The notes under the pieces are model-generated. The model did no database searches. It was not told the DNA's origin and saw nothing but the letters and a program-made list of their open reading frames with translations. Position numbers and translations under genes: made by a program. Positions 29,298 through 39,305 of a stretch of 64,000 nucleotides of DNA are shown here, piece by piece; the first letter of the stretch is position 1; the number at the start of each line of letters is the position of its first letter. The DNA is from Lichenifustis flavocetrariae (GTDB taxonomy: Bacteria; Pseudomonadota; Alphaproteobacteria; Rhizobiales; Beijerinckiaceae): positions 1-64,000 of the forward strand of contig NZ_JAMOIM010000021.1 of assembly GCF_026130545.1 (NCBI RefSeq), written 5' to 3'.

Positions 29298-30536
29298 ATG
29301 GCGCGTCTTGTTCTGAAATTTGGCGGCACCTCGGTTGCGAATCTCGATCGCATCCGTCGTTCCGCCCTGCATGTCAAACGCGAGGTCGATGCGGGACACG
29401 ACGTGACTGTCGTGGTCTCCGCCATGTCGGGCAAGACGAACGAACTTGTCGGCTGGTGCGGCGAAGCCGCCTCCCTGCACGACGTCCGCGAATATGATGC
29501 CGTCGTGGCATCGGGCGAACTCGTCACCGCGGGCCTGATGGCGATTGTGCTGCAGAGCCTCGGCATTCCGGCCCGCTCCTGGCAAGGATGGCAAGTTCCA
29601 ATCCTCACCAACGATGCCCATGGTTCGGCCCGGATCCAGTCCATCGATCCGACGGCCATCATTGAGGGGTTCGCGGCCGGCGAGGTGGCCGTGGTGGCCG
29701 GCTTTCAGGGCCTGCACCAGGAGAGTGGCCGCATCACCACGTTGGGGCGAGGCGGCTCGGACACGAGCGCGGTGGCACTGGCCGGCGCCATGAAGGCCGA
29801 TCGCTGCGACATCTACACCGATGTGGATGGTGTCTACACGACCGATCCGCGCATCGTCCCGAAGGCGCGACGCCTCGATCGCGTGTCGTTCGAGGAAATG
29901 CTCGAAATGGCCTCGCTCGGCGCCAAGGTGCTGCAGGTGCGCTCCGTCGAAATCGCAATGAATTACAATGTGAAGACCTTCGTCCGTTCCTCCTTCGAGG
30001 ATCCGGCGAATCCTTCCGCCGGCACGCTGATCTGCGCCGAAGAGGACATCATGGAACAACAAGTCGTCACCGGTATCGCCTTCTCCAAGGATGAGGCGCA
30101 ACTCACATTGCGTCGGGTGGCTGACAAGCCGGGCATCGCGGCCTCGATCTTCGTCCCGCTGGCCGAGGCCAACATTAACGTCGACATGATCATCCAGGTC
30201 GTGTCGGACGACACGACCACGACCGATCTCACCTTCACGGTGCCAACCGCCGACTACGAGCGGGCGCGCGTGATTCTCGAAAAGTCGCGCGAGTCGATCG
30301 GCTATTCGGTGCTTCAGGGCAACACGGACGTCGTGAAGATCTCGGCCATCGGGATCGGCATGCGCAGTCACGCCGGCGTGGCGGCTCGCGCCTTCAAGGC
30401 CCTTGCCGAAAAAGGAATCAACATTCGGGCGATCACGACCTCGGAAATCAAGTTTTCGCTGCTGATCGATGCCGCTTATACCGAACTGGCGGTCCGTACT
30501 CTTCACAGCCTTTTCGGGCTCGACCGGGCGGCCTGA
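29298..30536 (+). CDS. lysC: aspartate kinase
   Basis: Phosphorylates aspartate, the first step to lysine, threonine and methionine; 412 residues. The kinase domain opens with LVLKFGGTSVAN (about 4-15) and has TTLGRGGSDTSAVAL (about 152-166); two C-terminal ACT domains (about 265-405; DKPGIAASIFVPLAEANINVD) carry feedback control. It is the single-function type, not fused to homoserine dehydrogenase. ATG at 29298 starts the conserved motif directly. ptsP follows on the same strand 145 bases later, an order common in alphaproteobacteria. Confidence 0.97.
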   Translation: MARLVLKFGGTSVANLDRIRRSALHVKREVDAGHDVTVVVSAMSGKTNELVGWCGEAASLHDVREYDAVVASGELVTAGLMAIVLQSLGIPARSWQGWQVPILTNDAHGSARIQSIDPTAIIEGFAAGEVAVVAGFQGLHQESGRITTLGRGGSDTSAVALAGAMKADRCDIYTDVDGVYTTDPRIVPKARRLDRVSFEEMLEMASLGAKVLQVRSVEIAMNYNVKTFVRSSFEDPANPSAGTLICAEEDIMEQQVVTGIAFSKDEAQLTLRRVADKPGIAASIFVPLAEANINVDMIIQVVSDDTTTTDLTFTVPTADYERARVILEKSRESIGYSVLQGNTDVVKISAIGIGMRSHAGVAARAFKALAEKGINIRAITTSEIKFSLLIDAAYTELAVRTLHSLFGLDRAA

Positions 30537-30681
30537 CGTATAAACCGGCCCGGCGTGATGTTCTCCTTGCCGTCCGGCTGATCGGATCGCTATAGCTCGT
30601 TCGTCCGACGCACGTTTCGACGTGAACGTCAGGACGGAAAATGTGCGGCGCGGCGGCGTCCGCCTTGACGGTGGGGGGCCG

Positions 30682-32949
30682 ATGAGAGGCTCTTTGGGCG
30701 GGCCACGATTGTTGCTGCGTCGACTTCGCGAGGTTATGGCGAAGCCGGTCTCCGCGCAGTCGCGTCTCGACGATATCGTCACGCAAATCGCCTTCAACAT
30801 GGTCGCGGAGGTCTGCTCGGTCTACGTCCTGCACACGGACGGCCGGCTGGAGCTCTATGCCACCGAGGGGTTGAAGCGCGAGGCCGTTCACCTGACCACG
30901 ATGCGGATCGACGAAGGCCTCGTCGGCCTCATCGCCGCGACTGCCGAATCCTTGGCTCTGCCGGACGCACAGGTTCATCCGGCATTCTCGTACCGGCCGG
31001 AAACAGGCGAGGAAATCTACCAATCGTTCCTGGGCGTTCCGATCCTGCGAGGCGGTAATACGCTTGGGGTGCTCGTGGTGCAGAATCGCGCCCGCCGCAT
31101 TTATTCCGAAGAAGAGATCGAAGTTCTCCAAACGACCGCCATGCTGCTCGCCGAAATGATCGCGAGCGGGGAACTTCAATCCATCTTACCACCGGGTTCT
31201 GACACGGTTCTGCACCAATCTCACGCGTTGCGGGGCACCTCGGTCGCCGATGGGGTGGGCCTAGGTCATGTCGTGCTTCACGAATCGCGTGTGATCGTGA
31301 AAAAACTCGTGGCCGAGAACGTCGACAAGGAGGCCGAGCGGCTTGAAGAGGCCGTCGCGGCCTTGCGCGACGCGATCGACCGCCTCGTCGATCGCGGGGA
31401 TCAGGTCGGCCCTGGCGAGCACCGCGAGGTGCTGCAGACCATTCGCATGTTCGCGCATGACCGGGGCTGGTTGCGTCGCCTGCGCGAAGCGGTGATGACC
31501 GGCCTCACGGCGGAAGCTGCCGTGGAGCGGGTGCAGAGCGACACGCGCGCGAAGCTGCAACGTCAGACCGACCCTTACCTGCGCGAACGCCTGCACGATC
31601 TCGACGATCTGGCCAACCGGCTGCTGCATCAGCTGACCGGCCAAAGCCTCGTGACGGCCCATGACGAGATGCCCGATAATGCCGTGCTGGTGGCGCGCAG
31701 CATGGGTCCGGCAGCCCTGCTCGATTACGACCGGCACCGCCTGCGTGGGCTCGTTCTGGAGGACGGCGGGTCGACCAGCCATGTCGCCATCGTGGCGCGT
31801 GCCCTGGGCGTGCCGGTCGTCGGGGACGTTGCCAGTGTTGTGAACCTGGTCGAGCCCGGGGATGCCATCATCGTCGATGGCACGACCGGCGAAGTGCACA
31901 TTCGACCGACGCCCGAGGTCGAGGCGGCCTATGCCGAGAAGGCGCGCCTGCGCGCGCGGCGGCAGGAGCAATATCGCAAGCTGCGGGATGTCCCGGCGCT
32001 GTCCTTGGACGGGGTTCAGGTCGACCTTCACATGAACGCCGGCGTGATGCTGGACTTGCCCCATGTGGCCGAGACCAATGCGGCCTCGATCGGCCTGTTT
32101 CGGACCGAACTGCTTTTCATGGTGGCGTCCAAGTTCCCGCGCGCGAGCCAGCAATACGCCCTCTACAAGAGCGTCATGGATGCCATTCCCGACCGTCCGG
32201 TGACGTTTCGCACGCTCGACATCGGCGGCGACAAGATTCTGCCCTACATGCCCCGGCTCGAGGAAGAGAACCCGGCGCTCGGCTGGCGCGCGATCCGCAT
32301 CGGGCTCGACCGTCCCGCCTTGCTGCGCTCCCAGTTGCGGGCGATGATCAAGGCTGGAGCCGGGCGCGAGTTGCGGGTCATGTTCCCGATGGTTGCGACG
32401 GTCGCGGAATTCAAGGCTGCCCGGACCATCGCCTTGCGCGAGCAGGATTGGCTGTGCCGCCATGGACATGGTGTCCCAAGCGACCTGCGGCTCGGCGTCA
32501 TGGTGGAGGTCCCGTCGCTTTTGTGGCAGCTCGACGAGATCGCCGAGGCCGCCGATTTTCTGTCGGTCGGATCGAACGATCTCGGCCAGTATCTGTTTGC
32601 GGTCGACCGCGACAATAAACGTGTCGCCACGCGGTTCGACATGCTTTCGGCCCCCATGCTCCGCGCTTTGGCGGCCGTCGCTGCGGTCGGAGCCGTCAAG
32701 GGCAAACCGGTGACGCTGTGCGGCGAAATGGGCGGCAAACCCCTGGAGGCTCTGGCGTTGATCGCGCTGGGGTATCGCGGTCTATCGATGGCGCCGTCCT
32801 CGATCGGACCCGTGAAGGCCATGTTGCTGGCTCTCGACGTCGACAAGGCGTCGCACCATCTCAAGAGCCTGATTCAGTCCGGTGAGGACGGCCCCATCAT
32901 TCGGGAGCGCCTGCGCGATTTTGCCGACGAGCAGGCAATTCCCATTTAG
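30682..32949 (+). CDS. ptsP: PTS-Ntr enzyme I (phosphoenolpyruvate-protein phosphotransferase)
   Basis: First enzyme of the nitrogen-related phosphotransferase system, 755 residues, passing phosphate from PEP to an HPr-like protein. An N-terminal GAF domain (about 20-160, binding small effectors such as glutamine in relatives) precedes the swivelling phosphohistidine domain with GGSTSHVAIVARALGVP (about 363-379, His active) and the PEP-binding barrel, with LSVGSNDLGQYLFAVDRDN (about 630-648) and LCGEMGGKPL (about 676-685). ATG at 30682 follows GGTGGGGGG; the frame is open upstream to 30622. No ptsN or ptsO lies nearby. Confidence 0.95.
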   Translation: MRGSLGGPRLLLRRLREVMAKPVSAQSRLDDIVTQIAFNMVAEVCSVYVLHTDGRLELYATEGLKREAVHLTTMRIDEGLVGLIAATAESLALPDAQVHPAFSYRPETGEEIYQSFLGVPILRGGNTLGVLVVQNRARRIYSEEEIEVLQTTAMLLAEMIASGELQSILPPGSDTVLHQSHALRGTSVADGVGLGHVVLHESRVIVKKLVAENVDKEAERLEEAVAALRDAIDRLVDRGDQVGPGEHREVLQTIRMFAHDRGWLRRLREAVMTGLTAEAAVERVQSDTRAKLQRQTDPYLRERLHDLDDLANRLLHQLTGQSLVTAHDEMPDNAVLVARSMGPAALLDYDRHRLRGLVLEDGGSTSHVAIVARALGVPVVGDVASVVNLVEPGDAIIVDGTTGEVHIRPTPEVEAAYAEKARLRARRQEQYRKLRDVPALSLDGVQVDLHMNAGVMLDLPHVAETNAASIGLFRTELLFMVASKFPRASQQYALYKSVMDAIPDRPVTFRTLDIGGDKILPYMPRLEEENPALGWRAIRIGLDRPALLRSQLRAMIKAGAGRELRVMFPMVATVAEFKAARTIALREQDWLCRHGHGVPSDLRLGVMVEVPSLLWQLDEIAEAADFLSVGSNDLGQYLFAVDRDNKRVATRFDMLSAPMLRALAAVAAVGAVKGKPVTLCGEMGGKPLEALALIALGYRGLSMAPSSIGPVKAMLLALDVDKASHHLKSLIQSGEDGPIIRERLRDFADEQAIPI

Positions 32950-32977
32950 AGGATGCCATAACACCCACGATCCTCTA
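32947..32977 (+). terminator. inverted repeat at the ptsP stop codon
   Basis: TAGAGGAT (32947-32954, including the TAG stop) and ATCCTCTA (32970-32977) pair exactly around a 15-base loop. There is no T tract, so it may pause or protect the transcript rather than end it. Confidence 0.4.
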
Positions 32978-33117
32978 GGGATTGCCGACCGTGTTGGCAG
33001 AGCTTTGACATCCCTGGTCCCAAGCCGAGCCCCAGCCTGCGCCGGCTGTGCCACCTTTTGGCATGGCGGGCTTGGTCAACGCGGCTTCCCGCCCTCACAG
33101 TGCTCTGTCTTTTCCCC

Positions 33118-34188
33118 ATGTTGCCGCACGACAAACTTGACCTGATCCTCCGCCGCCATGATGAAATCTCCGCGCGTCTCAGCGAGGGGGCGGACGGCGC
33201 GACGTTCGTCGCCTTGTCGCGCGAACTGGCTGAAACCGAGACGCTCGTCTCGGCCATCCGGGCCTATCGCGATCAGGCGGCCGATCTCGAAGGGATCGAG
33301 GCCATGCTGGGAGACGCCAGCCTCGACGCCGAGATGCTGGCTTTGGCCGAAGAGGAGCGGGTAACGGCCGCTGCGCGGCTCGTAGAGCTCGAACAGACGA
33401 TTCGCGTGGCGCTACTGCCAAAGGATGCCGCCGACGAGAAGAGCGCAATCCTGGAAGTCCGGGCCGGCACGGGCGGCGACGAAGCGGCCTTGTTCGCGGG
33501 CGATCTGTTCCGGATGTATCAGCGTTACGCCGACTTGCATGGTTGGAAGGTCGAGGTGCTTTCGGCGACCGAGGGCACCATGGGCGGCTTCAAGGAAATC
33601 GTCGCCTCCGTGAATGGACGCGGCGTATTCGCTCGCCTCAAATACGAATCAGGCGTGCACCGCGTGCAGCGCGTGCCTGATACCGAGACGCAAGGTCGCA
33701 TTCACACGTCGGCCGCCACGGTGGCGGTGCTGCCGGAGGCCGAAGAGGTCGATGTCGAGATCAACGAGTCGGACCTGAAGATCGACACGATGCGGGCGCA
33801 GGGCGCCGGCGGCCAGCACGTCAACAAGACGGAATCAGCCATTCGCCTGACCCATCTTCCGACCGGCATCGTGGTCTTCATGCAGGAAGAACGCTCCCAG
33901 CATCGCAATCGGCAGAAGGCTCTCGCGGTGCTGCGGTCGCGCATCTTCGACGAGCAGCGCCAAAAACTCGACAGCGAGCGGGCCGCCGACCGCAAGTCGC
34001 AGGTGGGGTCGGGCGACCGCTCCGAGCGTATCCGCACCTACAACTTTCCACAGGGGCGGATGAGCGATCACCGCATCAATCTGACGCTCTACAAGCTCGA
34101 CAAGGTCATCGCTGGCGAAGCACTCGATGAGGTGATCGATGCTCTGACGACCGAGCATCAGGCGGCTCAACTCGCTGCGCAGAGCTGA
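33118..34188 (+). CDS. prfA: peptide chain release factor 1
   Basis: Reads UAA and UAG and releases the finished peptide; 356 residues. The anticodon-like PxT motif appears as VPDT in [14 protein letters not shown] (about 183-196), and the catalytic GGQ lies in [17 protein letters not shown] (about 225-241). ATG at 33118 ([11 protein letters not shown]) gives the standard N terminus; the earlier frame lacks homology. The methyltransferase gene prmC, which modifies the GGQ Gln and normally follows prfA, is absent; the convergent YihY gene is next. Confidence 0.97.
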   Translation: MLPHDKLDLILRRHDEISARLSEGADGATFVALSRELAETETLVSAIRAYRDQAADLEGIEAMLGDASLDAEMLALAEEERVTAAARLVELEQTIRVALLPKDAADEKSAILEVRAGTGGDEAALFAGDLFRMYQRYADLHGWKVEVLSATEGTMGGFKEIVASVNGRGVFARLKYESGVHRVQRVPDTETQGRIHTSAATVAVLPEAEEVDVEINESDLKIDTMRAQGAGGQHVNKTESAIRLTHLPTGIVVFMQEERSQHRNRQKALAVLRSRIFDEQRQKLDSERAADRKSQVGSGDRSERIRTYNFPQGRMSDHRINLTLYKLDKVIAGEALDEVIDALTTEHQAAQLAAQS

Positions 34189-34258
34189 GAGGCCCTCATC
34201 GCGCTTTATTGATCGGATTCGCGATGTTCGGCGAGACGAGAGGCAATCGGGACGAGCA

Positions 34259-35200
34259 TCATGTTCGCGGGAAGCGTGACTTTGGTGGTGGCAGGCGTGT
34301 GACGTTGTTGCTCAACTCGGGCCGGGGCACCGCCCGGACGCCATGCCACCGGATGAGCGCGGCGTTGAGTTCACCTCCGATCACGAAGATCGTCGCCATC
34401 GTGTAGAGGAACACGAGAGCGATCATCACTGAGGCGAGGCCGCCGTAGGTCGATGCGTAGTTGCGGGCAAAATGCTGGAGGTAATGGCCGAACGCAACGC
34501 TGAAGATGATCGAGGCCACGAAGGTCAGGGCGATGCCGGGCAGCACCTGGGCAACCGTCCGGCGCTCGGCCGGAAGCCATTTATGCGCGATCAATAAGGC
34601 AAAACCCAAGGTGACGCTGACGAGGGAATAGCGGGCCACTGTCACCAGATTTTCGACCGCAGCGAGGCGGGGCACCCAGGCTAGGAGCGCTGACCAGAGC
34701 AACGGCGCCAGCACCACCAGGAAGGCGAGCATCAGCGATGCGATCGCGCCGATGAACACCACCACGATCGATTCCAGCCGCGTCAGCCACCAGGGTCGTT
34801 TTTCACGCACTCCATAGGCGCGGTTGAGCCCGACCCGGAAGGCCTCGACGCCGCTCGACGAGAAATAGACCGCGAGCGCGGCGCCCACCGTCACGATGCC
34901 GCTGCGGGGAACTGTCAGGACATTGTGGATCTCGGTCGAAATCGGGCCTGCCACCTGCGCGGGCCAGACGTCGAACAACAGGGTCGCGGCATTCTCGGCG
35001 AGTTGCGCCGAGCCGAAGAAGCCGGCCAGCGCGGTCATGAAGATCAGAAACGGGAACAGCGATGTCAGTGTCGTCAGAGCGATGTGGCTCGCGATGGCCC
35101 AGCCATCATCGGCGCTGAAACGCCAGATCACATCCGTGACGACGGCGAGCGAAATCCGGACGGTTTTCTCGAGTCTCGAGCGATGCGGCGACGGATCCAC
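34259..35200 (-). CDS. YihY/BrkB family inner-membrane protein
   Basis: Integral membrane protein of 313 residues with six to seven hydrophobic helices and the family signatures DDGWAIASHIALTTLTSLFPFL (about 29-50), SSGVEAFRVGLNRAYGV (about 113-129) and YASTYGGLASVMIALVFLY (about 252-270). The family is widespread; older names (ribonuclease BN, BrkB) are not supported biochemically, so function is unknown. The start is fixed by a perfect AGGAGG six bases before the GTG at 35200; a TTG at 35230 lacks such a site. It lies 93 bp after recN on the same strand and converges with prfA. Confidence 0.88.
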   Translation of the reverse strand: MDPSPHRSRLEKTVRISLAVVTDVIWRFSADDGWAIASHIALTTLTSLFPFLIFMTALAGFFGSAQLAENAATLLFDVWPAQVAGPISTEIHNVLTVPRSGIVTVGAALAVYFSSSGVEAFRVGLNRAYGVREKRPWWLTRLESIVVVFIGAIASLMLAFLVVLAPLLWSALLAWVPRLAAVENLVTVARYSLVSVTLGFALLIAHKWLPAERRTVAQVLPGIALTFVASIIFSVAFGHYLQHFARNYASTYGGLASVMIALVFLYTMATIFVIGGELNAALIRWHGVRAVPRPELSNNVTRLPPPKSRFPRT

Positions 35201-35293
35201 GGTGAGCCTCCTGTCCCAACCGCTTCTCAATTGACGAGAGATGAAGACATGCAGGATTCTAAGCGTCTTCGCGGAGCCCGCAAGATGTCTCGC

Positions 35294-36961
35294 TCAGCTC
35301 GCGACTTGTAAAAGACGCCGTGCCGCGGCTCGCGCCTCGTCGGTCACGGTCGCGCCCGCCAACATGCGGGCGATCTCTTCGCGGCGGGCCTCTGCCTCGA
35401 GCGGCGCGACCCGGGTGGTGACGCGGTCGCCGTCCTGGGCCGCCTGCTTGCTGATCTTGAGGTGGCTTGTGGAGCGGGCGGCCACCTGCGGGGCATGCGT
35501 GACGGTGAGAACCTGCACCTGGCCGGCCAGCCGGGCCAGCCGCTGCCCGATAGCGTCGGCGACGGCACCCCCCACGCCCGTATCGATTTCGTCGAAGACG
35601 AGGGTCGGGGCCGACCCACGATCGGCCAGAACCACTTTGAGAGCCAGCATGAAACGGGCGAGTTCGCCGCCGGAGGCCACTTTGGTCAGAGGGCCCGGGC
35701 GGCTGCCCGGGTTGGTCGCAACCCAGAATTCGACACGGTCCTTGCCGTCGATCCCACCCTCGGCGAGCGGGTCGACCTGCGTGCGGAAGCGCGCGCGCTC
35801 CAGTTTGAGGGGCGCGAGTTCCGCCTCGACCGCAACATCCAGGTTGGCGGCCGCAAGCTTGCGACCCTTCGTGAGGCGCTCCGCCGCGGCATCATAGGCC
35901 GCCCGCAGTCGGCCGGTATCGGCTTGAAGGATCGCGAGGCGGGCCTCGCCCGCGTCGATCGCTGCGAGTTCGTTCTCGAACCGCTCTGCCAGGGCCGCGA
36001 GACCGTCGGCGTCGACCTGATATTTCCGGGCGGCGCCCCGCAGGGCAAAGAGGCGCTCCTCGACTTGTTCGAGTTCCCGCGGGTCGTAATCGGCATCTCG
36101 CAACGCCTGTTCCAACGCGGCTTGGGCGCCGTCGAGCGCCACCAGCACCGCATCAAGGGCCCGTATCCCCTGCTCGACGAGGTTGGGAGCCTGCCCGGCG
36201 CGACGCTCGAGGCGGCGCATGGCGGCCGCCAGGGTGGCGCTCGGGGATCCGTCTCCCGCGACGCTCTCGAAAGCATCACGCAGATCCTCGGCCACTTTGC
36301 CGGCCTGCATCATGAGTGTGCGGCGCTCGGCGAGGGACTGTTCCTCGCCAACCTCGGGAGCAAGCTTTTCGAGTTCGTCCCGGGCGTGCCGCAGATAATC
36401 GGCCTCGGCTGCCGCCTTGGCGCTTGCCGCCTGCTGGTCTGCCAGGTCCGCAAGGACCTTTCGGTAGGCCGTGAAAGACGACCGCACCGCTTCGGCGTCG
36501 CGGCCGAGGCCGCCAAACGCATCGAGCAAGGCCCGGTGGGCGGGCGGGTCGACGAGGGCCCGGTTGTCGTGCTGCCCGTGAATTTCGACCAGAGTCTGGC
36601 CGATATCCCGCAAAACCTGGGCACTGACGGGAGCGTCGTTGACGAAGCACCGCGTCCGTCCATCGGCCGACTGGATTCGGCGTAAGATCAGTACGCCCTC
36701 AGGATCAAGACCGGCGTCGCGGGCGATCCGCCATGCGGGGTGGTCATTGGGAGGATCGAAGACAGCCGTAACTTGGCCTTGCTTCTCATCATGTCGGACG
36801 AGCGCCCCGTCGCCTCGGCCACCAAGCGCCAACATCAAAGAATCGAGCAGGATGGATTTTCCGGCGCCGGTCTCCCCCGTCAGCACCGTCATGCCAGCTT
36901 CGAACGTGAGATCGAGCTTGTCGATCAAGACGATGTTATGGATCGTCAGCTGGGCCAGCAT
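35294..36961 (-). CDS. recN: DNA repair protein RecN
   Basis: SMC-like ATPase acting early in double-strand break repair; 555 residues. Walker A GETGAGKSILLDSLMLALGG (about 29-48) is at the N terminus, the ABC signature VASGGELARFMLAL (about 425-438) and Walker B TLVFDEIDTGVGG (about 450-462) near the C terminus, with long coiled-coil arms (about 155-370) between. It follows bamD at 19 bp and is probably cotranscribed with it. In relatives the DNA ligase gene ligA often follows; here YihY does. Confidence 0.96.
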   Translation of the reverse strand: MLAQLTIHNIVLIDKLDLTFEAGMTVLTGETGAGKSILLDSLMLALGGRGDGALVRHDEKQGQVTAVFDPPNDHPAWRIARDAGLDPEGVLILRRIQSADGRTRCFVNDAPVSAQVLRDIGQTLVEIHGQHDNRALVDPPAHRALLDAFGGLGRDAEAVRSSFTAYRKVLADLADQQAASAKAAAEADYLRHARDELEKLAPEVGEEQSLAERRTLMMQAGKVAEDLRDAFESVAGDGSPSATLAAAMRRLERRAGQAPNLVEQGIRALDAVLVALDGAQAALEQALRDADYDPRELEQVEERLFALRGAARKYQVDADGLAALAERFENELAAIDAGEARLAILQADTGRLRAAYDAAAERLTKGRKLAAANLDVAVEAELAPLKLERARFRTQVDPLAEGGIDGKDRVEFWVATNPGSRPGPLTKVASGGELARFMLALKVVLADRGSAPTLVFDEIDTGVGGAVADAIGQRLARLAGQVQVLTVTHAPQVAARSTSHLKISKQAAQDGDRVTTRVAPLEAEARREEIARMLAGATVTDEARAAARRLLQVAS

Positions 36962-36980
36962 GAGGCTCGCCCAGGAGGTG

Positions 36981-37859
36981 TCAGGTCAGACCGATCTTGC
37001 GGAAGGCCTTGGAAATCCATGAATCCTGGTTCTCGTGAGGCTCCAGGCCGTTGTCCTTCAACAGCGCGAAGGAATCCTTGTACCATTCGCTGTCGGGAAA
37101 GTTATGGCCCAGGATCGCCGCAGCGGTTTGCGCTTCATCGGTGATGCCAAGACCCATATAGGCTTCCGTCAGCCGCATCAAAGCTTCTTCGGTGTGGCGG
37201 GTCGTCTGATATTTCGCCAGCACCTCGCGGAACCGGTTGATCGCTGCCGTGTAATTCTTACGCGCCAGATAGAAGCGCCCGACCGACATCTCCTTGCCGG
37301 CCAGCTGGTCCCGCGTCACCTGGATCTTGTACTTGGAGTCGTTGGCGTATTCGGAATTCGGGTACTTGGTGACGATCTCCTCGAACAGTGCCAAGGCCTT
37401 GCCGGCCTGAGCCTGGTCCCGCGAGATGTCAGGCACCTGGCTGTAATAGGACATCGCCTGCAGGTAGAGTGCATAGGGCGCGTCCGGCGTGTTGGGATAA
37501 AGCTTGTAGTACCGCGCACCCGACTCGATGGCGTCGTCGTAGCTGCCGCCCTGGTACTGTGCGTAGGTCTGCATCAGCAGCCCTTTGCGCGCATAATCCG
37601 AATAGGCGAAATCCTTTTCGAGCTGACCGAATTTCTTGGTGGCGCCCTCGGTATCCTTGTTTTGAAGACGGGCTACACCTTGGTTGTAGATGTCGTCCGC
37701 TGGCACGTCGGGCAGGATCTTGGTCTCATATTTCTCGCCCGCGAAGGGATTCAGGTTCTCGAAGGTCGAGCAACCCGCAAGCGGGAGAAGGGCGAGCCCG
37801 AACAGGCTGGCGCGTGCGCTGACCCGGACGGCTGATCGAAAGCTCGTTTTAGCACTCAT
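36981..37859 (-). CDS. bamD: outer-membrane assembly lipoprotein BamD
   Basis: Essential lipoprotein of the BAM complex that inserts beta-barrel proteins in the outer membrane; 292 residues. A signal peptide ends with the lipobox LAGC (Cys about residue 30), followed by five TPR-like repeats (about 55-270; ADDIYNQGVARLQNKD, then YQGGSYDDAIESGARYYKLYPN). ATG at 37859 starts a normal signal peptide; the ORF is open 20 codons upstream without support. The gene lies between lpxC (228 bp upstream) and recN (19 bp downstream), as in other Hyphomicrobiales. Confidence 0.94.
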   Translation of the reverse strand: MSAKTSFRSAVRVSARASLFGLALLPLAGCSTFENLNPFAGEKYETKILPDVPADDIYNQGVARLQNKDTEGATKKFGQLEKDFAYSDYARKGLLMQTYAQYQGGSYDDAIESGARYYKLYPNTPDAPYALYLQAMSYYSQVPDISRDQAQAGKALALFEEIVTKYPNSEYANDSKYKIQVTRDQLAGKEMSVGRFYLARKNYTAAINRFREVLAKYQTTRHTEEALMRLTEAYMGLGITDEAQTAAAILGHNFPDSEWYKDSFALLKDNGLEPHENQDSWISKAFRKIGLT

Positions 37860-38087
37860 GCTTGTGAAACAACCTGCCGGACGGATCTTCGAAACGATGC
37901 GGAATGCGGCCGGTTTCACGGTCCGCGTTCGCAGCCGACATTGGCCAAAGGATTATGTCAAACCTGCGCATGACGGGGCCAAACGCCTGCATCATGAATC
38001 GTCGGCCGCCTTAAACATGGGCCACGTTGCAAAGGAGACACAAGGGACAGAACGGATCCAGTCTTCGCGTCGACGGCGACGCCGATC

Positions 38088-39032
38088 TCAGTTCGCCTCC
38101 GCCGCAAAGGCGGGGACGGGCACCAGACCGAAGTCGCCGTAAAATGGCTCGGACCGTGCCGGGGCTTCCACATATTGGAACGAAGAGCGGTCCGCGAACA
38201 TCGCCTGCAGGACCAGAAAGTTCATCTTATGCCCGGGACAGAAAGCCCGGTAGGTGCCGATGATCGGCGCGCCCGCCAATGCGAGGTCACCCACCGCGTC
38301 GAGCATTTTGTGGCACACGAACTCGTCGCTGGATCGCAGCCCTTCGGGATTGAGCACCCGCGTGTCGTCGACCGCGATCGAATTGTCGAGCGAGGAGCCA
38401 AGTGCGAAGCCAAGCTTCCAAAGCTTCTCGACATCCCGAAGCAAACCGAACGTCCGGGCTCTGGAAATTTCCCGCCGGAACCGCGCCGGGGTCAAATCCA
38501 TCATCTTGCTTTGGGCGCCGATCGCCGGAACCGGGAAGTCGATGCTGACATCCATGTGGAAGCCTGATGCGGCCGGCAACAACTCCGAGAAGGAGCGCCC
38601 CTGGTCGACACGGACCGGCTTGAGGATCTTGATATAGCGGCGCGGGGCTCGAAGCACCTTGATGCCGGCCCAGTCGATGGCGGCCACGAAAGCCGCTGCC
38701 GACCCGTCCATGATCGGCACTTCCGGACCGTCGATTTCGATCATAATATTGTCGACCCCAAGGGCCGACAGCGAAGCCATCAGGTGCTCGACGGTCGAGA
38801 CGGATCCACGCGATGGATCTCCAAGCACCGTACACAGTTCGGTGGTCGAAACCCGGTTCCACTTGGCCTCGATGACGCGCTCCATATCTCCTGGGAGATT
38901 TGTGCGCCGGAAGGCGATTCCACTATGGGCGGGTGCGGGCATGAGGGTGATTGAAACGGGAGCGTTCGAGTGAACGCCTTGGCCGGAAACGGTGACGCTC
39001 TTCTTGAGAGTCGTTTGGCGTCCCAGCTTCAT
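38088..39032 (-). CDS. lpxC: UDP-3-O-acyl-N-acetylglucosamine deacetylase
   Basis: Committed zinc enzyme of lipid A synthesis; 314 residues. Zinc ligands and catalytic residues are visible: His in STVEHLMASLSALG (about 80), the CHKMLDAVGDLAL motif with His and Asp (about 241-247) and the final His in AFCPGHKMNF (about 267). ATG at 39032 (MKLGRQTTLKKSV) gives the conserved start; the frame continues upstream to 39101. It has its own upstream region, because ftsZ ends in a strong terminator 218 bases before it. A 14-bp palindrome lies 49 bases upstream of the ATG. Confidence 0.96.
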   Translation of the reverse strand: MKLGRQTTLKKSVTVSGQGVHSNAPVSITLMPAPAHSGIAFRRTNLPGDMERVIEAKWNRVSTTELCTVLGDPSRGSVSTVEHLMASLSALGVDNIMIEIDGPEVPIMDGSAAAFVAAIDWAGIKVLRAPRRYIKILKPVRVDQGRSFSELLPAASGFHMDVSIDFPVPAIGAQSKMMDLTPARFRREISRARTFGLLRDVEKLWKLGFALGSSLDNSIAVDDTRVLNPEGLRSSDEFVCHKMLDAVGDLALAGAPIIGTYRAFCPGHKMNFLVLQAMFADRSSFQYVEAPARSEPFYGDFGLVPVPAFAAEAN

Positions 39033-39080
39033 CCCGTCCCACTCCAACTGCCGCCGCCGGGCCTGATTTCGAAGGGAGTT

Positions 39081-39094
39081 TCCAGAACTCTGGA
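39081..39094. promoter_or_regulatory. 14-bp palindrome upstream of lpxC
   Basis: TCCAGA and TCTGGA flank AC, a perfect inverted repeat centred about 55 bases before the lpxC ATG. The position suits an operator or the 5' leader of the lpxC mRNA, but there is no second copy in the region to support it. Confidence 0.3.
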
Positions 39095-39249
39095 GATCCA
39101 CCGCGTCAAAGCTGCCGGCGAGGCCTCATCAACGTGAACAATCTACCGCTGTCATGCATCAAGGCCAAATCACGGTTTTTTACGCACTGTTACAGATAAC
39201 AGGTCGTATTGCGCGAGTTCTGAGGCGTTAGGGCAGCAGTCAATGGAAT

Positions 39250-39275
39250 AAAAAAGCGCCCGCGAAGGCGGGCGC
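39250..39275 (-). terminator. intrinsic terminator of ftsZ and the dcw cluster
   Basis: On the minus strand GCGCCCGC and GCGGGCGC form a perfect 8-bp stem with a four-base loop (39256-39275), followed by six T (39250-39255). It lies 30 bases after the ftsZ stop. Confidence 0.9.
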
Positions 39276-39305
39276 TAAGTTTTTCACAAGTGTATCCGGA
39301 AAGTC

